The notes below the pieces were generated by a model, which ran no database searches, was not told the origin of the DNA, and was given only the letters and a program-made list of their open reading frames with translations. Positions 17,581 through 25,962 of a DNA stretch of 64,000 bases are shown here, one piece after another (positions within the stretch are counted from its first letter, which is position 1; every line of letters begins with the position of its first letter). The position numbers were made by a program, and so were the translations under genes. Source of the DNA: an uncultured Collinsella sp. (GTDB taxonomy: Bacteria > Actinomycetota > Coriobacteriia > Coriobacteriales > Coriobacteriaceae); NCBI GenBank assembly GCA_937896835.1, contig CALBOJ010000050.1:23134-87133 (forward strand). Reading direction: 5' to 3'.

Positions 17581-18540
17581 TTAGTACTTGAAGAAGCCCT
17601 CGCCCGAGCTTTCGCCTAGCTTACCTTCGTCGAGCATCTGCTTGAGGACGGAGGCCATGGCCTTAAAGTTGTAGGGCATCATCATCTTCTTGAGTAGCGG
17701 GCTCACCAGGCCCGGGACCTTCTGATACTGCATGACGATGTTGTAGGCCGTCTGGATACCCACCGTGTCGAATACGCGGAACGGGCCCTTGGGGGCGCCG
17801 GTGCCCCGCGTCCATGCAAGGTCGATGCTCTTGGGGTCACTCACACCCGAAACATACAGGTCAAGGCCCGAAAGCAGCCACGGCACCAACATGGAATTGA
17901 GCAGGTAGCCGTTCTTTTCCTTGTTGACGGGTAGGGCAAGCATACGGATATCGTTGGCAAAGTCGACGAGCTCGTCGAAGTAGCGCTTGTCGGTTTGGTC
18001 CTGTGCCATGACCTCGGTCATGTTGTTCTTCCAGATGGAGTTGGCAAAGTGCAGCGACAGGTACTTCTCGGGACGGCCGGTGTACTTGGCAAAGGTGCTC
18101 GGCAGCAGCGTGGATGAGTTGGTCACGATGACGGTCTTTTGCGGCAGAACCGGGGCGAGCTTCTTGTAGAAGCCGATCTTTGCCTGGGTGTCCTCGGCCA
18201 TAGACTCGATGACCAGGTCGGCGTCGGCCACGGCCTTGGCAAGATCGAGCTCCAGCTTGAGTGTGGAGTAGGCACGCTCGACGGCGGCGAGCGCCGCTTC
18301 CTTGTCGAAGGGCTGGGTGCCATCGGCGATACCGGCGCACCACTCGCCCGTGCCGTCCGCCATGCCCTCGATTGCCGCGATGTACTCCTTGCGCACGTGA
18401 TCGATCTTGGGCTGGGTGCGGCCGATGCTGCCCTCGTTGCGCAGCCAAATCGTTACATCAAAGCCGCAGTAGGCAGCCTGAAAGGCAATCTGGCTTCCCA
18501 ACACGCCGCCGCCGGCAACACAAACGGTCTTGTAGCTCAT
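17581..18540 (-). CDS. 3-hydroxyacyl-CoA dehydrogenase family protein
   Basis: This NAD(P)-dependent enzyme interconverts 3-hydroxyacyl-CoA and 3-ketoacyl-CoA. The 319-residue product has the N-terminal Rossmann motif VCVAGGGVLGSQIAFQAAYCGFDVT, then LVIESMAEDTQAKIGFYKKLAPVLP, TNSSTLLPSTFAKYTGRPEKYLSLHFANSIWKNNMTEVM with the catalytic His. The 3HCDH C-terminal domain includes GYLLNSMLVPWLLSGLDLYVSGV and GTGAPKGPFRVFDTVGI. GAGAGGA lies upstream of the ATG. It lies just downstream of the activase gene on the same strand, but a terminator and element A separate them, so co-transcription is doubtful. Confidence 0.9.
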   Translation of the reverse strand: MSYKTVCVAGGGVLGSQIAFQAAYCGFDVTIWLRNEGSIGRTQPKIDHVRKEYIAAIEGMADGTGEWCAGIADGTQPFDKEAALAAVERAYSTLKLELDLAKAVADADLVIESMAEDTQAKIGFYKKLAPVLPQKTVIVTNSSTLLPSTFAKYTGRPEKYLSLHFANSIWKNNMTEVMAQDQTDKRYFDELVDFANDIRMLALPVNKEKNGYLLNSMLVPWLLSGLDLYVSGVSDPKSIDLAWTRGTGAPKGPFRVFDTVGIQTAYNIVMQYQKVPGLVSPLLKKMMMPYNFKAMASVLKQMLDEGKLGESSGEGFFKY

Positions 18541-18707
18541 GGAACGGTCCTCTCTTACGTAATTCCATAGATGTGTATTTATTCAACCGTAAGGATGACG
18601 CGCGCTGGGGGTGGGTTCTATAAACGGGCGGTATTTCGCGGCAAACGGCTACATATGTTCATTATCTCAGGGTTCCGAGGGCAGTTTTTGGTGCCACCGA
18701 GACGTCG

Positions 18708-18839
18708 TTTTCGGAAGTATGCGGCAAATTCCGGAACTCTTGAGCACATCCTGGTTTTTCGCCAATAAAACCGCAGGTACAGAGCTTGGATATATCCGGT
18801 GTGCTCGACCTATTCAGATTTTGCCGCATACTTCCGAAA
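18708..18839 (+). repeat. Structured palindromic element A (AAACCGCAGG core)
   Basis: The outer arms 18708-18728 and 18819-18839 are near-perfect inverted repeats (TCGGAAGTATGCGGCAAA against TTTGCCGCATACTTCCGA). Pairing continues imperfectly inwards to TGAGCACATC (18741) against GTGTGCTCGA (18800). The apical part has AATAAAACCGCAGGTACAG and GCTTGGATATATCCGG. Elements at 56672 and 63532 have different arms but the same core. It sits in the 415-bp gap between the activase and the hydroxyacyl-CoA dehydrogenase. Confidence 0.75.
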
Positions 18840-18893
18840 TCTAAGTTCGCAAAGGGTGATAGTTGGGGCGTTTACGCAACATATGTCCAGCAA

Positions 18894-18928
18894 AAACGGG
18901 TGGTAGCCGGCACGGCTGCCACCCGTTT
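18894..18928 (-). terminator. Rho-independent terminator of the activase gene
   Basis: On the minus strand AAACGGGTGGCAGC pairs with GCTACCACCCGTTT and is followed by TTTGC, 29 bases after the stop. Confidence 0.85.
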
Positions 18929-18956
18929 GTCTCATATCTAGCCCATAGCGGGCAAG

Positions 18957-21900
18957 CTACTTCTTAATGCCGCGTCCCAGACGCTTGGCGACCGATGTGA
19001 CGGCCTCCTCGCTGGCCGGCCCGCAGCTCACGCAGTCGTCATGGGCACGCATCTGACCGGTGACCTCGTCCATCGCGAGCGGCGCCACCTTCTCGAGCTT
19101 AAAGCCCTTGCCGGCGCGCATGTTTTCCTTGGCCACGCTGATCATGAGCTTAATGCGGTTGAGCTGGTTGACCTCGGACGCACCGGGGTCGTAGTCCACC
19201 GCGACAATGTTGCTCTCGGGATGCTGGCGGCGCAGCTCCTTGATAACGGCCTTGCCCACCACGTGGTTGGGCAGGCACGCAAAGGGCTGCGTGCAGATGA
19301 TGTTGGGCGCACCATGGTCGATCAGGTCGAGCATCTCGGCCGTGAGCAGCCAGCCCTCGCCCATGTTGTTGCACACCGAAAGTACCGTACGGGCCTTGTC
19401 GGCCATGGTGCCGATGCGCTCGGGCGCCTCGAAGCGGCGGGACTTCTCGAGCATCTCCTCCACCGGCGTGCGCATCCAGTCCACAAGCTTGATGAGCGCT
19501 TGCATGCCCGCGCGCGTAGTAGCAGAGCTTCCCAGCTCGTCTTTCTGCAGCTCGGCGTTGCTCATGGAGTAGAGGAAGAAGTCGAGCAGGCCCGGCACCA
19601 CGGCCTCGCAGCCCTCGCGCTCAATGACATCGACCACGTGGTTGTTAGCCGTGGGATGGAACTTGACCAAGATCTCACCGACCACGCCCACGCGCGGCTT
19701 GGTGCCCTCGCCCACGAGCGGCATGGTGTCGAACGCGCGGATGGCCTCGCGGCACAGCTTGGTGTAGTTGTGGCGGTTAAACTTGGGCGCCAGCTTGCGG
19801 GCACGCGCCATGTACTCTTCATAGAGCGTGTTGGCGGCACCAGGCGTGGCCTCGTACGGGCGGCAGCGGTAGAGCATCTGCATCATCACGTCGCCAAAGA
19901 GCACCGCGTAGACTGCCTGCTTAAGCAGCGCCGGCGTCAGCTTAAAGCCGGGGTTGTCCTCGCCCAGCGCCACGGCCGAAAGCGAGATCACGGGGATCTC
20001 GGGGTGGCCGCTCTCGCGCAGGGCCTTGCGGATGAGCGCGATGTAGTTGGTGGCACGGCAGCCGCCGCCGGTCTGGCTGATGACCACGGCGGTCTTGGAC
20101 AGGTCGTACCGACCGCTCTCGATGGCCTCCATAATCTGGCCCGTCACCAGAATCGACGGGTAGCAAATGTCATTGTTCACATAGCGCAGGCCAGCCTCGA
20201 CGGCATCGTGGTCGGTCGAGGGCAGCAGCTCCAAGTTGTAGCCGGCACCGCGGAACACCTCTTTGACCAGGTCAAAGTGGATCGGCGCCATCTGCGGGCA
20301 CAGGATGGTATAGCCCTCGTCGCGCATCTGCTCGGTAAAGGGCACCTTGGGCCATGCGGTCGAAGCGCTCTCGCGCTGAGCTTCAAACGTGTACTTGCGG
20401 CTCGCGAACGCGGGGGCATCCGTGGAGGGCGTCACCGGCGCGGCATCGCCCTGCTCGTAAGCCTCGCCCGCGGCCGTGGCCTCGGCCAAGCGCTCGGCCT
20501 CCTGGTCCTTGAGCGCGGCCATGAGCGAGCGGATGCGAATGCGCGCGGCACCCAGGTTGGACACCTCGTCGATCTTGAGCACGGTGTAGATCTTGCCGCT
20601 GGCCTCAAGGATTTCCTGCACCTGGTCGGTGGTCAGGGCGTCCAAGCCGCAGCCGAAGGAGTTGAGCTGGATCAGGTCCAGGTCGTTGCGCATCGTCACA
20701 AAACGGGCGACGGCGTACAGGCGGCTGTGGTACATCCACTGGTCGACGACGCGGATGGGGCGCTCGGGCTTCACGAGATGCGCGAGCGAATCCTCGGTAA
20801 AGACCGCAAAGCCAAAGCTCGAGATAAGCTCGGGCAGGGCGTGGTTGATCTCGGGGTCGTTATGGTAGGGGCGGCCGGCGAGCACAATGCCGTGGCCACC
20901 GTGGTCCTCGACCCACTTAAGGGCCTCCTCGCCCATGGTCTGGATGTCCTCGTGGAAACGCGCATCGGCCTCAAAGGCGGCGTTGACGGCGGCATCAACC
21001 TCGGAGCGCGTGATCTTGGGTCCACGCACGCGACCGCGACCGGCTTGCGCATCGGCCACACGGTCGACGGCGAGCACCTGGTACAGACGGCGCTTGAGCT
21101 CGGTCTTGTCATGATAGGGCACAAACGGGTACAGGAACTCGATGTTCTGCTCGCGGATCTCGTCGATGTTGAGTGCCAACGCCGTGGGATAGCTCATGAC
21201 GATGGGGCAGTTGTAACAGTTGCCGGCGGTCGGATCCTCCTTGCGCTCCCAGCGCACGCACGGCATCCAGATGAAGTCGACATCGCGGTCGATAAGGTTC
21301 ATCACATGGCCGTGGCTCATCTTTGCCGGATAGCACACGCTCTCGGACGGCATGGACTCGATGCCCGCCTGGTAGGTCTTTTTGCTCGACTGGTCGGACA
21401 GCTGTACGCTAAAGCCCAGGCGCGTAAAGAACGCATGCCAGAAGGGGTAGTTCTCGTACATGTTGAGTGCGCGCGGGATACCCACGGTGCCGCGCGGGGC
21501 CTCGTCGGGGCTCAGCACCTCGCGGTCAAAGAGCAGCTCGTTTTTCTTTTTGAAGAGGTTGGGGGCCTCGGTCTTTTGCTTTTTGTGGCCGGCGCCCTTC
21601 TCGCAGCGGTTGCCGGTAATGAAGCGCCTACCGCCGCCAAAGTCGTTGACGGTAAGCTGGCAGTTGTTGGAGCAGCGACCGCAGCGGACATGCTTTTGCG
21701 TCACGGTGAGGTGCGCGATGTCCTCGGCAGAAAGGATGGTCGAGGTGCCGTCGGCGCCGGCACGGTCGCGGGCGAGCAGGGCCGCACCGTAAGCACCCAT
21801 GCAGCCGGCGATGTCGGGACGCACGGCGTGCACGCCGGTGAGCTGCTCAAACGCGCGCAGCGTGGCATCGGACATAAAGGTGCCACCCTGGACGATCACC

Positions 21901-23738
21901 TGACTGCCGATCTCCTTGGGGTCGCGCAGCTTAATGACCTTGAACAGGGCATTCTTGATGACGGAATAGGACAGGCCGGCCGCGATGTCGCCCACCGTGG
22001 CGCCTTCTTTTTGCGCCTGCTTGACGCGCGAGTTCATAAAGACCGTGCAGCGGCTGCCCAGGTCGACGGGGGCCTTGGCATGGATGGCGGCGTCGGCGAA
22101 CGCGCGCACGTCCATGTTCATAGAGACGGCGAAACTCTCGATAAAGCTGCCGCAGCCCGACGAGCAGGCCTCATTGAGCATGATGTGCTCAATCACGCCG
22201 TCCTTAACGCGCAGACACTTCATGTCCTGGCCGCCGATGTCCAGGATGAACTCGACGCCGGGCAGGAATGCCTTGGCGCCACGCAGGTGCGCAACGGTCT
22301 CGATCTCGCCGGAGTCGGCCTTGAGGGCCTCGATGAGCAGCGCCTCGCCGTAGCCCGTGGTGGTCACGTGGCCGATGGTACAGCCGGCGGGGATGTGGTT
22401 GTAGAAATCGGCCATGATGACCTTGGCCGTGCCCAGGATGTCGCCGTTGTTGTTGCCGTACCAGGTGTGCAACAGCTGGCCGTCCTCGCCCACGAGCGCG
22501 GCCTTCATGGTGGTGGAGCCGGCGTCGATGCCGATGAACACGCGGCCGGTGTAGCCGTCAAGCTTGCCCTTGGGGACGACTTCTTGGTCGTGGCGACCCT
22601 TGAACTCGGCAAAGTCCTCGTCGGTGGCAAAGAGCGGATCCAGACGTTCGACCTCGGCACCCTGCGTGTCGCCTAAGCTGTCGATAGCCTCGATGAGCTG
22701 CGGGAACGTGCTGAGCTTGTTGGACTCGTGCGCCATGGCGGCGCCGCTCGCCACAAACAGGTGGGCGTTTTGGGGCACGATACGATGCTCCTCGTCCAGG
22801 TTGAGCGTGAGGTAGAAGCGATGGCGCAACTCGGAGAGATACTGCAGCGGGCCGCCCAGGAAGGCGACGTTACCGCGAATGGGACGGCCGCACGCCAGGC
22901 CCGAGATGGTCTGGGTCACGACGGCCTGGAAGATGGAAGCGGCGACGTCCTCGGGGCGGGCGCCCTCGTTGAGCAGCGGCTGCACGTCGGTCTTGGCAAA
23001 GACGCCGCAGCGACTGGCGATGGGATAGATGGTGGTGGCGTTGGCCGCGAGCTCGTTAAGGCCGCTCGCGTCGGTGTGCAGCAAGGTTGCCATCTGGTCG
23101 ATGAACGCGCCCGTACCGCCGGCGCAGGTGCCGTTCATGCGCTGCTCGATACCGTTGTCAAAGTAGATGATCTTGGCGTCCTCGCCGCCCAGCTCGATGG
23201 CAACATCGGTGGCCGGGATGAGGGTCTCGACGGCACGCTTGCTGGCGATGACCTCCTGGACAAACTCCAGGCCGAGCCACTGAGATAGCAGCAGACCGCC
23301 CGAGCCGGTGATGGCGCAGGTCATCTGGGCCGTCGGCAGCACGGTCGCAGCGCCCTCGAACAGGTCGCGGGCGCAAGCGCGGACGTCGGTGTGGTGGCGC
23401 TGGTACTTGGCGTAGACAATCTGGTTGTCGTCGTTGAGCACAGCGAGCTTAACGGTGGTGGAGCCCACGTCGATGCCCAGGTGCAGGTTGCCGCGGGCGG
23501 CCTCGGGGTTGAAGATCGCGCCTTCGGGGGCCTGGGCGGCGGCTACGGGCTCAGCGGCGGTGGCGGGCTCGCTGACGACGGACGTCTCCCCTGCCACGTT
23601 CTTGGCATCGGCAACTGCCTCGGCAACTTTCTCGGCAGCCGCGGTCGCAGCCTTCTGCGCAGCGTCCACCACGGCGGGCGCGGCCTCGCGTGCGGCAGCG
23701 ACCACACGGTCCTTGATGCCCTCGACGAGTTTGCTCAT
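18957..23738 (-). CDS. Fused 2-hydroxyacyl-CoA dehydratase activase / DUF2229-type protein
   Basis: This 1593-residue protein joins two BadF/BadG/HgdC-type ASKHA ATPase domains to dehydratase-subunit-like domains. The first ASKHA domain starts at ~86 (GIDVGSTTVKLAVL, then CAGGTGAFIDQMA). The second is at ~399 (GIDAGSTTMKAAL, then ACSSGCGSFIESFA). A four-cysteine motif (CGRCSNNC) is at ~683. A DUF2229/HgdB-like region follows from ~750 (YPAKMSHGHVMNLID, WMPCVRWERK), and a third block from ~1150 contains NNDICYPSILVTGQIMEAI and SQTGGGCRATNY. Family knowledge: activases use ATP to push one electron into a radical-forming dehydratase via a [4Fe-4S] cluster held by the paired cysteines. Large fusions like this are common in anaerobes but their substrate is unknown. 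Residues 1-85 are an Ala-rich amphipathic extension. AGAGGAGA precedes the ATG. The TetR gene lies 12 bases upstream. Confidence 0.92.
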   Translation of the reverse strand: MSKLVEGIKDRVVAAAREAAPAVVDAAQKAATAAAEKVAEAVADAKNVAGETSVVSEPATAAEPVAAAQAPEGAIFNPEAARGNLHLGIDVGSTTVKLAVLNDDNQIVYAKYQRHHTDVRACARDLFEGAATVLPTAQMTCAITGSGGLLLSQWLGLEFVQEVIASKRAVETLIPATDVAIELGGEDAKIIYFDNGIEQRMNGTCAGGTGAFIDQMATLLHTDASGLNELAANATTIYPIASRCGVFAKTDVQPLLNEGARPEDVAASIFQAVVTQTISGLACGRPIRGNVAFLGGPLQYLSELRHRFYLTLNLDEEHRIVPQNAHLFVASGAAMAHESNKLSTFPQLIEAIDSLGDTQGAEVERLDPLFATDEDFAEFKGRHDQEVVPKGKLDGYTGRVFIGIDAGSTTMKAALVGEDGQLLHTWYGNNNGDILGTAKVIMADFYNHIPAGCTIGHVTTTGYGEALLIEALKADSGEIETVAHLRGAKAFLPGVEFILDIGGQDMKCLRVKDGVIEHIMLNEACSSGCGSFIESFAVSMNMDVRAFADAAIHAKAPVDLGSRCTVFMNSRVKQAQKEGATVGDIAAGLSYSVIKNALFKVIKLRDPKEIGSQVIVQGGTFMSDATLRAFEQLTGVHAVRPDIAGCMGAYGAALLARDRAGADGTSTILSAEDIAHLTVTQKHVRCGRCSNNCQLTVNDFGGGRRFITGNRCEKGAGHKKQKTEAPNLFKKKNELLFDREVLSPDEAPRGTVGIPRALNMYENYPFWHAFFTRLGFSVQLSDQSSKKTYQAGIESMPSESVCYPAKMSHGHVMNLIDRDVDFIWMPCVRWERKEDPTAGNCYNCPIVMSYPTALALNIDEIREQNIEFLYPFVPYHDKTELKRRLYQVLAVDRVADAQAGRGRVRGPKITRSEVDAAVNAAFEADARFHEDIQTMGEEALKWVEDHGGHGIVLAGRPYHNDPEINHALPELISSFGFAVFTEDSLAHLVKPERPIRVVDQWMYHSRLYAVARFVTMRNDLDLIQLNSFGCGLDALTTDQVQEILEASGKIYTVLKIDEVSNLGAARIRIRSLMAALKDQEAERLAEATAAGEAYEQGDAAPVTPSTDAPAFASRKYTFEAQRESASTAWPKVPFTEQMRDEGYTILCPQMAPIHFDLVKEVFRGAGYNLELLPSTDHDAVEAGLRYVNNDICYPSILVTGQIMEAIESGRYDLSKTAVVISQTGGGCRATNYIALIRKALRESGHPEIPVISLSAVALGEDNPGFKLTPALLKQAVYAVLFGDVMMQMLYRCRPYEATPGAANTLYEEYMARARKLAPKFNRHNYTKLCREAIRAFDTMPLVGEGTKPRVGVVGEILVKFHPTANNHVVDVIEREGCEAVVPGLLDFFLYSMSNAELQKDELGSSATTRAGMQALIKLVDWMRTPVEEMLEKSRRFEAPERIGTMADKARTVLSVCNNMGEGWLLTAEMLDLIDHGAPNIICTQPFACLPNHVVGKAVIKELRRQHPESNIVAVDYDPGASEVNQLNRIKLMISVAKENMRAGKGFKLEKVAPLAMDEVTGQMRAHDDCVSCGPASEEAVTSVAKRLGRGIKK

Positions 23739-23750
23739 CTGTCTCTCCTC

Positions 23751-24461
23751 TTAGTTGTTGGACCCAACGGTTGCGGCGGTGTCGGCCGCGTCCTCGAGCT
23801 GCAAGTTCAATAGCTTCATGCCGTATTCCGGCACGTTGATATCAATGGGTTGGCCATACAGGTCACCAGGACGAACAAAAGCGAGCACCGTCATAATGCG
23901 CGCCATGGCCTCGGGCGATTCGGTGAGCCCACGCTCAAACCAGCGCTGAATCATGCCGACCTCGGCACTCACGACGTAGGTGACGTAGTAGTCAAAGAAC
24001 GTGCCCAGCGCCAGGCCCAAAATGCCCGTCTGCGCACGCGGCACCACAGCCTCACGCGCGGTGTCGATGATCCTTTTAATGAAGGCCTGGTCGCCGCCCG
24101 GACCCAGCAGCGCACCGATTAAGTCGCGGTTGGCCGCAAGATAACGCAGCAGCTCAACCGAACCGGGTGCCGGCTCAAGCTCATCGATATTGTGATAGAG
24201 ATCAGGCAGCTGAGCTGCGGTGATAAGCTCAATGCGTTCACGGATCTCGGCCAGCAAGCCGTCCTCGATTTGATTGATAAAGTCGGGGATATCGCGGTAG
24301 TGCGAATAGAACGTGCGGCGCGTAAGGCCAGCGCGCTCGGTGAGCGACGCGACATTAATGCGCGAAAGGTCACCGCTTTCGGCAAGCTCGTTGGCAAGTG
24401 CCTGGCGAAGGGCACGCTGCGAGCGAAGGGACCGGCGATCGCATTTCTCGAGCTGGGACAA
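23751..24461 (-). CDS. TetR family regulator of the activase operon
   Basis: The 236-residue protein has an N-terminal TetR helix-turn-helix (RRSLRSQRALRQALANELAES, INVASLTERAGLTRRTFYSHYRDIPDFINQIE) and an all-helical ligand domain. The start is TTG at 24461, chosen because AAGGAGG lies 5 bases upstream. The stop is 12 bases before the activase ATG, and the activase ribosome site overlaps this gap, so the two are surely one operon. Two small palindromes at 24495-24526 are the likely autoregulatory operator. Confidence 0.9.
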   Translation of the reverse strand: MSQLEKCDRRSLRSQRALRQALANELAESGDLSRINVASLTERAGLTRRTFYSHYRDIPDFINQIEDGLLAEIRERIELITAAQLPDLYHNIDELEPAPGSVELLRYLAANRDLIGALLGPGGDQAFIKRIIDTAREAVVPRAQTGILGLALGTFFDYYVTYVVSAEVGMIQRWFERGLTESPEAMARIMTVLAFVRPGDLYGQPIDINVPEYGMKLLNLQLEDAADTAATVGSNN

Positions 24462-24494
24462 GCGTCCTCCTTGTTACTCAGCCTGTGCGCTATT

Positions 24495-24526
24495 GCACAG
24501 TGCGAGTATTATTGCACACCGTGTGC
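24495..24526 (-). promoter_or_regulatory. Probable TetR operator pair upstream of the TetR-activase operon
   Basis: TTGCACAGTGC (palindrome GCAC-A-GTGC, 24495-24503) and TTGCACACCGTGTGC (palindrome GCACAC-C-GTGTGC, 24514-24526) lie 35-65 bases before the TTG start. They overlap an AT-rich stretch (AATAATAC on the minus strand) that may be the -10 region. The operator role is inferred from position and symmetry. Confidence 0.55.
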
Positions 24527-24549
24527 ATCAACACGTAAAGGCAATATTT

Positions 24550-24585
24550 GGGATGTGACAAAGGGCAGCCCCTTTGTCACATCCC
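24550..24585. repeat. Perfect 16-bp palindrome S3 (GACAAAGGG type)
   Basis: GGGATGTGACAAAGGG (24550-24565) and CCCTTTGTCACATCCC (24570-24585) pair perfectly around a 4-nt loop. A related palindrome (S4) lies at 24961-24989; together they bracket the small peptide gene at 24710. Confidence 0.85.
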
Positions 24586-24709
24586 GCCTGGCTTTTGGAG
24601 CGGCATTACCGATTGTCCAAAATGTCATTCGTGGGTAGAATAGTGTCGACGGCAGCCCAAGTTGTAGCTGGCTGGGCAGCGCCGTTGTTTGCATTAGGGG
24701 GTCAACGCC

Positions 24710-24835
24710 TTAGCGGCGGCGACCCCTTCTGTTGCGCTTCGAACGCTGCTTGAGTGCCTCGGAAAGGCCGACAAGCGCCGTGAAGAACGAGACCAAAGCG
24801 GTCAGAAGTCTCACGAAATCAATCAAATCGGTCAT
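24710..24835 (-). CDS. Small 41-residue membrane peptide with basic tail, type I toxin-like
   Basis: The reading frame starts at ATG 24835 with the very strong ribosome site GGAGGTGATG 4-12 bases upstream. It encodes MTDLIDFVRLLTALVSFFTA, then LVGLSEALKQ and the basic tail RSKRNRRGRRR. One hydrophobic helix (residues ~4-25) followed by a cluster of Arg/Lys is the hallmark of small holin-like or type I toxin-antitoxin peptides; this is inference from shape only. The stop codon lies within a GC-rich hairpin (GGGGTC...GACCCC, 24699-24725) typical of a tight 3' end. Palindromes S3 and S4 flank it. No antisense RNA promoter was convincingly seen. Confidence 0.65.
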   Translation of the reverse strand: MTDLIDFVRLLTALVSFFTALVGLSEALKQRSKRNRRGRRR

Positions 24836-24957
24836 GGGCATCACCTCCCATCAAATGGAGGGCGCTGCCCGGCACATGGAACTGCCGTCAACGATACCGA
24901 TTCTACCAGAGCCTAGTTATATATACGAATATATGTTCGTATTCCAAGCACACAGGC
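24836..24957. promoter_or_regulatory. Upstream region of the small peptide gene with an AT-rich inverted repeat
   Basis: ATACGAATATATGTTCGTAT (24924-24943) contains the inverted repeat ATACGAA/TTCGTAT. Read on the minus strand it continues as TATATAACTAGG and TAGAAT. TTCGTA-18-TAGAAT is a possible promoter for the small peptide gene, leaving a ~75-nt leader. Confidence 0.4.
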
Positions 24958-24960
24958 CCC

Positions 24961-24992
24961 TGTGACAAAGGGGCTGTCCCTTTGTCACATTA
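24961..24992 (-). repeat. Palindrome S4 abutting the stop codon of the HAD gene
   Basis: TGTGACAAAGGG pairs with CCCTTTGTCACA around GCTGT. On the minus strand the TAA stop of the HAD phosphatase runs straight into TGTGACAAAGGGACAGCC. The GGGACAGC segment again matches the core of the REP-like family. Confidence 0.8.
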
Positions 24993-25853
24993 TTCGATGA
25001 CGGTGCGGGAGTTTTGCTTGCGCATGGTGGCGAGCATGTGTTTGGGGACGGCATGGACCATGCAGCTGCCGATGGTCACGCTCGCGGCGGCCTTAGCTGC
25101 ATCGCTTGCGTTTTTGGTCGCGTAGCTGTGGCGGAAACGCTTGAGCATGGCGATGTCGTTGCCGCCGTCTCCATAGACCGCGACCTCGTCCTCGGCAATG
25201 CCGTAGTAACCCGCCAGCCAGGCCACGCTCTCGCCCTTGTTGCATGCCGCGTCCGTGATCTCGAACATCACCGGATCGAACGGCGCGTTGACCACACGGT
25301 CCGAGCGCTCGGCAAGATACGCCTTAAGGTCGCGCTCCAGCTCGGGCGAGGTCACGCGACAATTGATCTTGCATACATCGTGGCGCAGGATGTCACCGAT
25401 CGACTGGTCGAAATACTGCTCCTCGTGATACCCGCCGCGCGCACGCATGCCGCGCATCACGATGCGCTTGATGGGACTGTCCTTTTTAAAGCCCGCCTGA
25501 TGCATCTCGAACGAACCGCTCGAGTACATGCCATCGGGCGTGGAACAATCAAAGCAAATGTCCGGGAACGCCTTGAGCAGTTCCTCAGTGACCTGCGGAT
25601 CGATGGTCCAAGTCTTGAGCACCTCGCCATGGCTGTCGCGCACGATGGATCCATTGGAGCAGCAGGCGTCAAGCGCCAAGCCCGTAAAGCCATGCTCGCC
25701 GATCGGCAACGTCGAGCGTCCAGTCGCGGGAACCACGTGCAGGCCAGCCTCAGTCAGCTCGCGAATGGCGCGGCGGATGGTCCCATCCGCCTCGTGCAGG
25801 GCGTTCAGCAGCGTTCCGTCTAAGTCACTCGCGAACATCTTGATCATGGACAT
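24990..25853 (-). CDS. Cof-type HAD superfamily phosphatase
   Basis: The 287-residue product is a Cof/YidA-type HAD hydrolase, a Mg-dependent phosphatase of sugar phosphates or similar small metabolites. Motif I is MFASDLDGTLLN, motif II is VPATGRS, and motif IV is VYGDGGNDIAML. The C2-type cap lies between residues ~85 and 195. The start at 25853 has AAGGAG 5 bases upstream. The whole ribosome site and ATG are one arm of an 18-bp palindrome (25851-25898), so translation may be gated by RNA folding. It lies downstream of the MFS gene on the same strand. Confidence 0.92.
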   Translation of the reverse strand: MSMIKMFASDLDGTLLNALHEADGTIRRAIRELTEAGLHVVPATGRSTLPIGEHGFTGLALDACCSNGSIVRDSHGEVLKTWTIDPQVTEELLKAFPDICFDCSTPDGMYSSGSFEMHQAGFKKDSPIKRIVMRGMRARGGYHEEQYFDQSIGDILRHDVCKINCRVTSPELERDLKAYLAERSDRVVNAPFDPVMFEITDAACNKGESVAWLAGYYGIAEDEVAVYGDGGNDIAMLKRFRHSYATKNASDAAKAAASVTIGSCMVHAVPKHMLATMRKQNSRTVIE

Positions 25854-25898
25854 GCCTCTCCTTCGTCTGCCCGATATTGTAGACGAAGGAGAGGCATG
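25851..25898 (-). promoter_or_regulatory. 18-bp palindrome sequestering the HAD ribosome site and start codon
   Basis: CATGCCTCTCCTTCGTCT (25851-25868) and AGACGAAGGAGAGGCATG (25881-25898) are perfect complements with a 12-nt loop. In the HAD mRNA the second arm contains AAGGAG and the AUG, so the folded RNA would hide both. No U-run follows, arguing against a simple terminator. Confidence 0.75.
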
Positions 25899-25962
25899 TC
25901 CAAACAATGCCGTCCCGGCGCGGCGTACCACCGCCTTCACAAATTCACGGTGCCCCAGCGCG

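Noticed and set aside
19041..22676. A 1211-codon open frame on the + strand
   Set aside because: It lies wholly antisense to the activase gene, is made of low-complexity His/Gly/Val/Leu-rich sequence, has no domain and follows from the high GC of the real gene.
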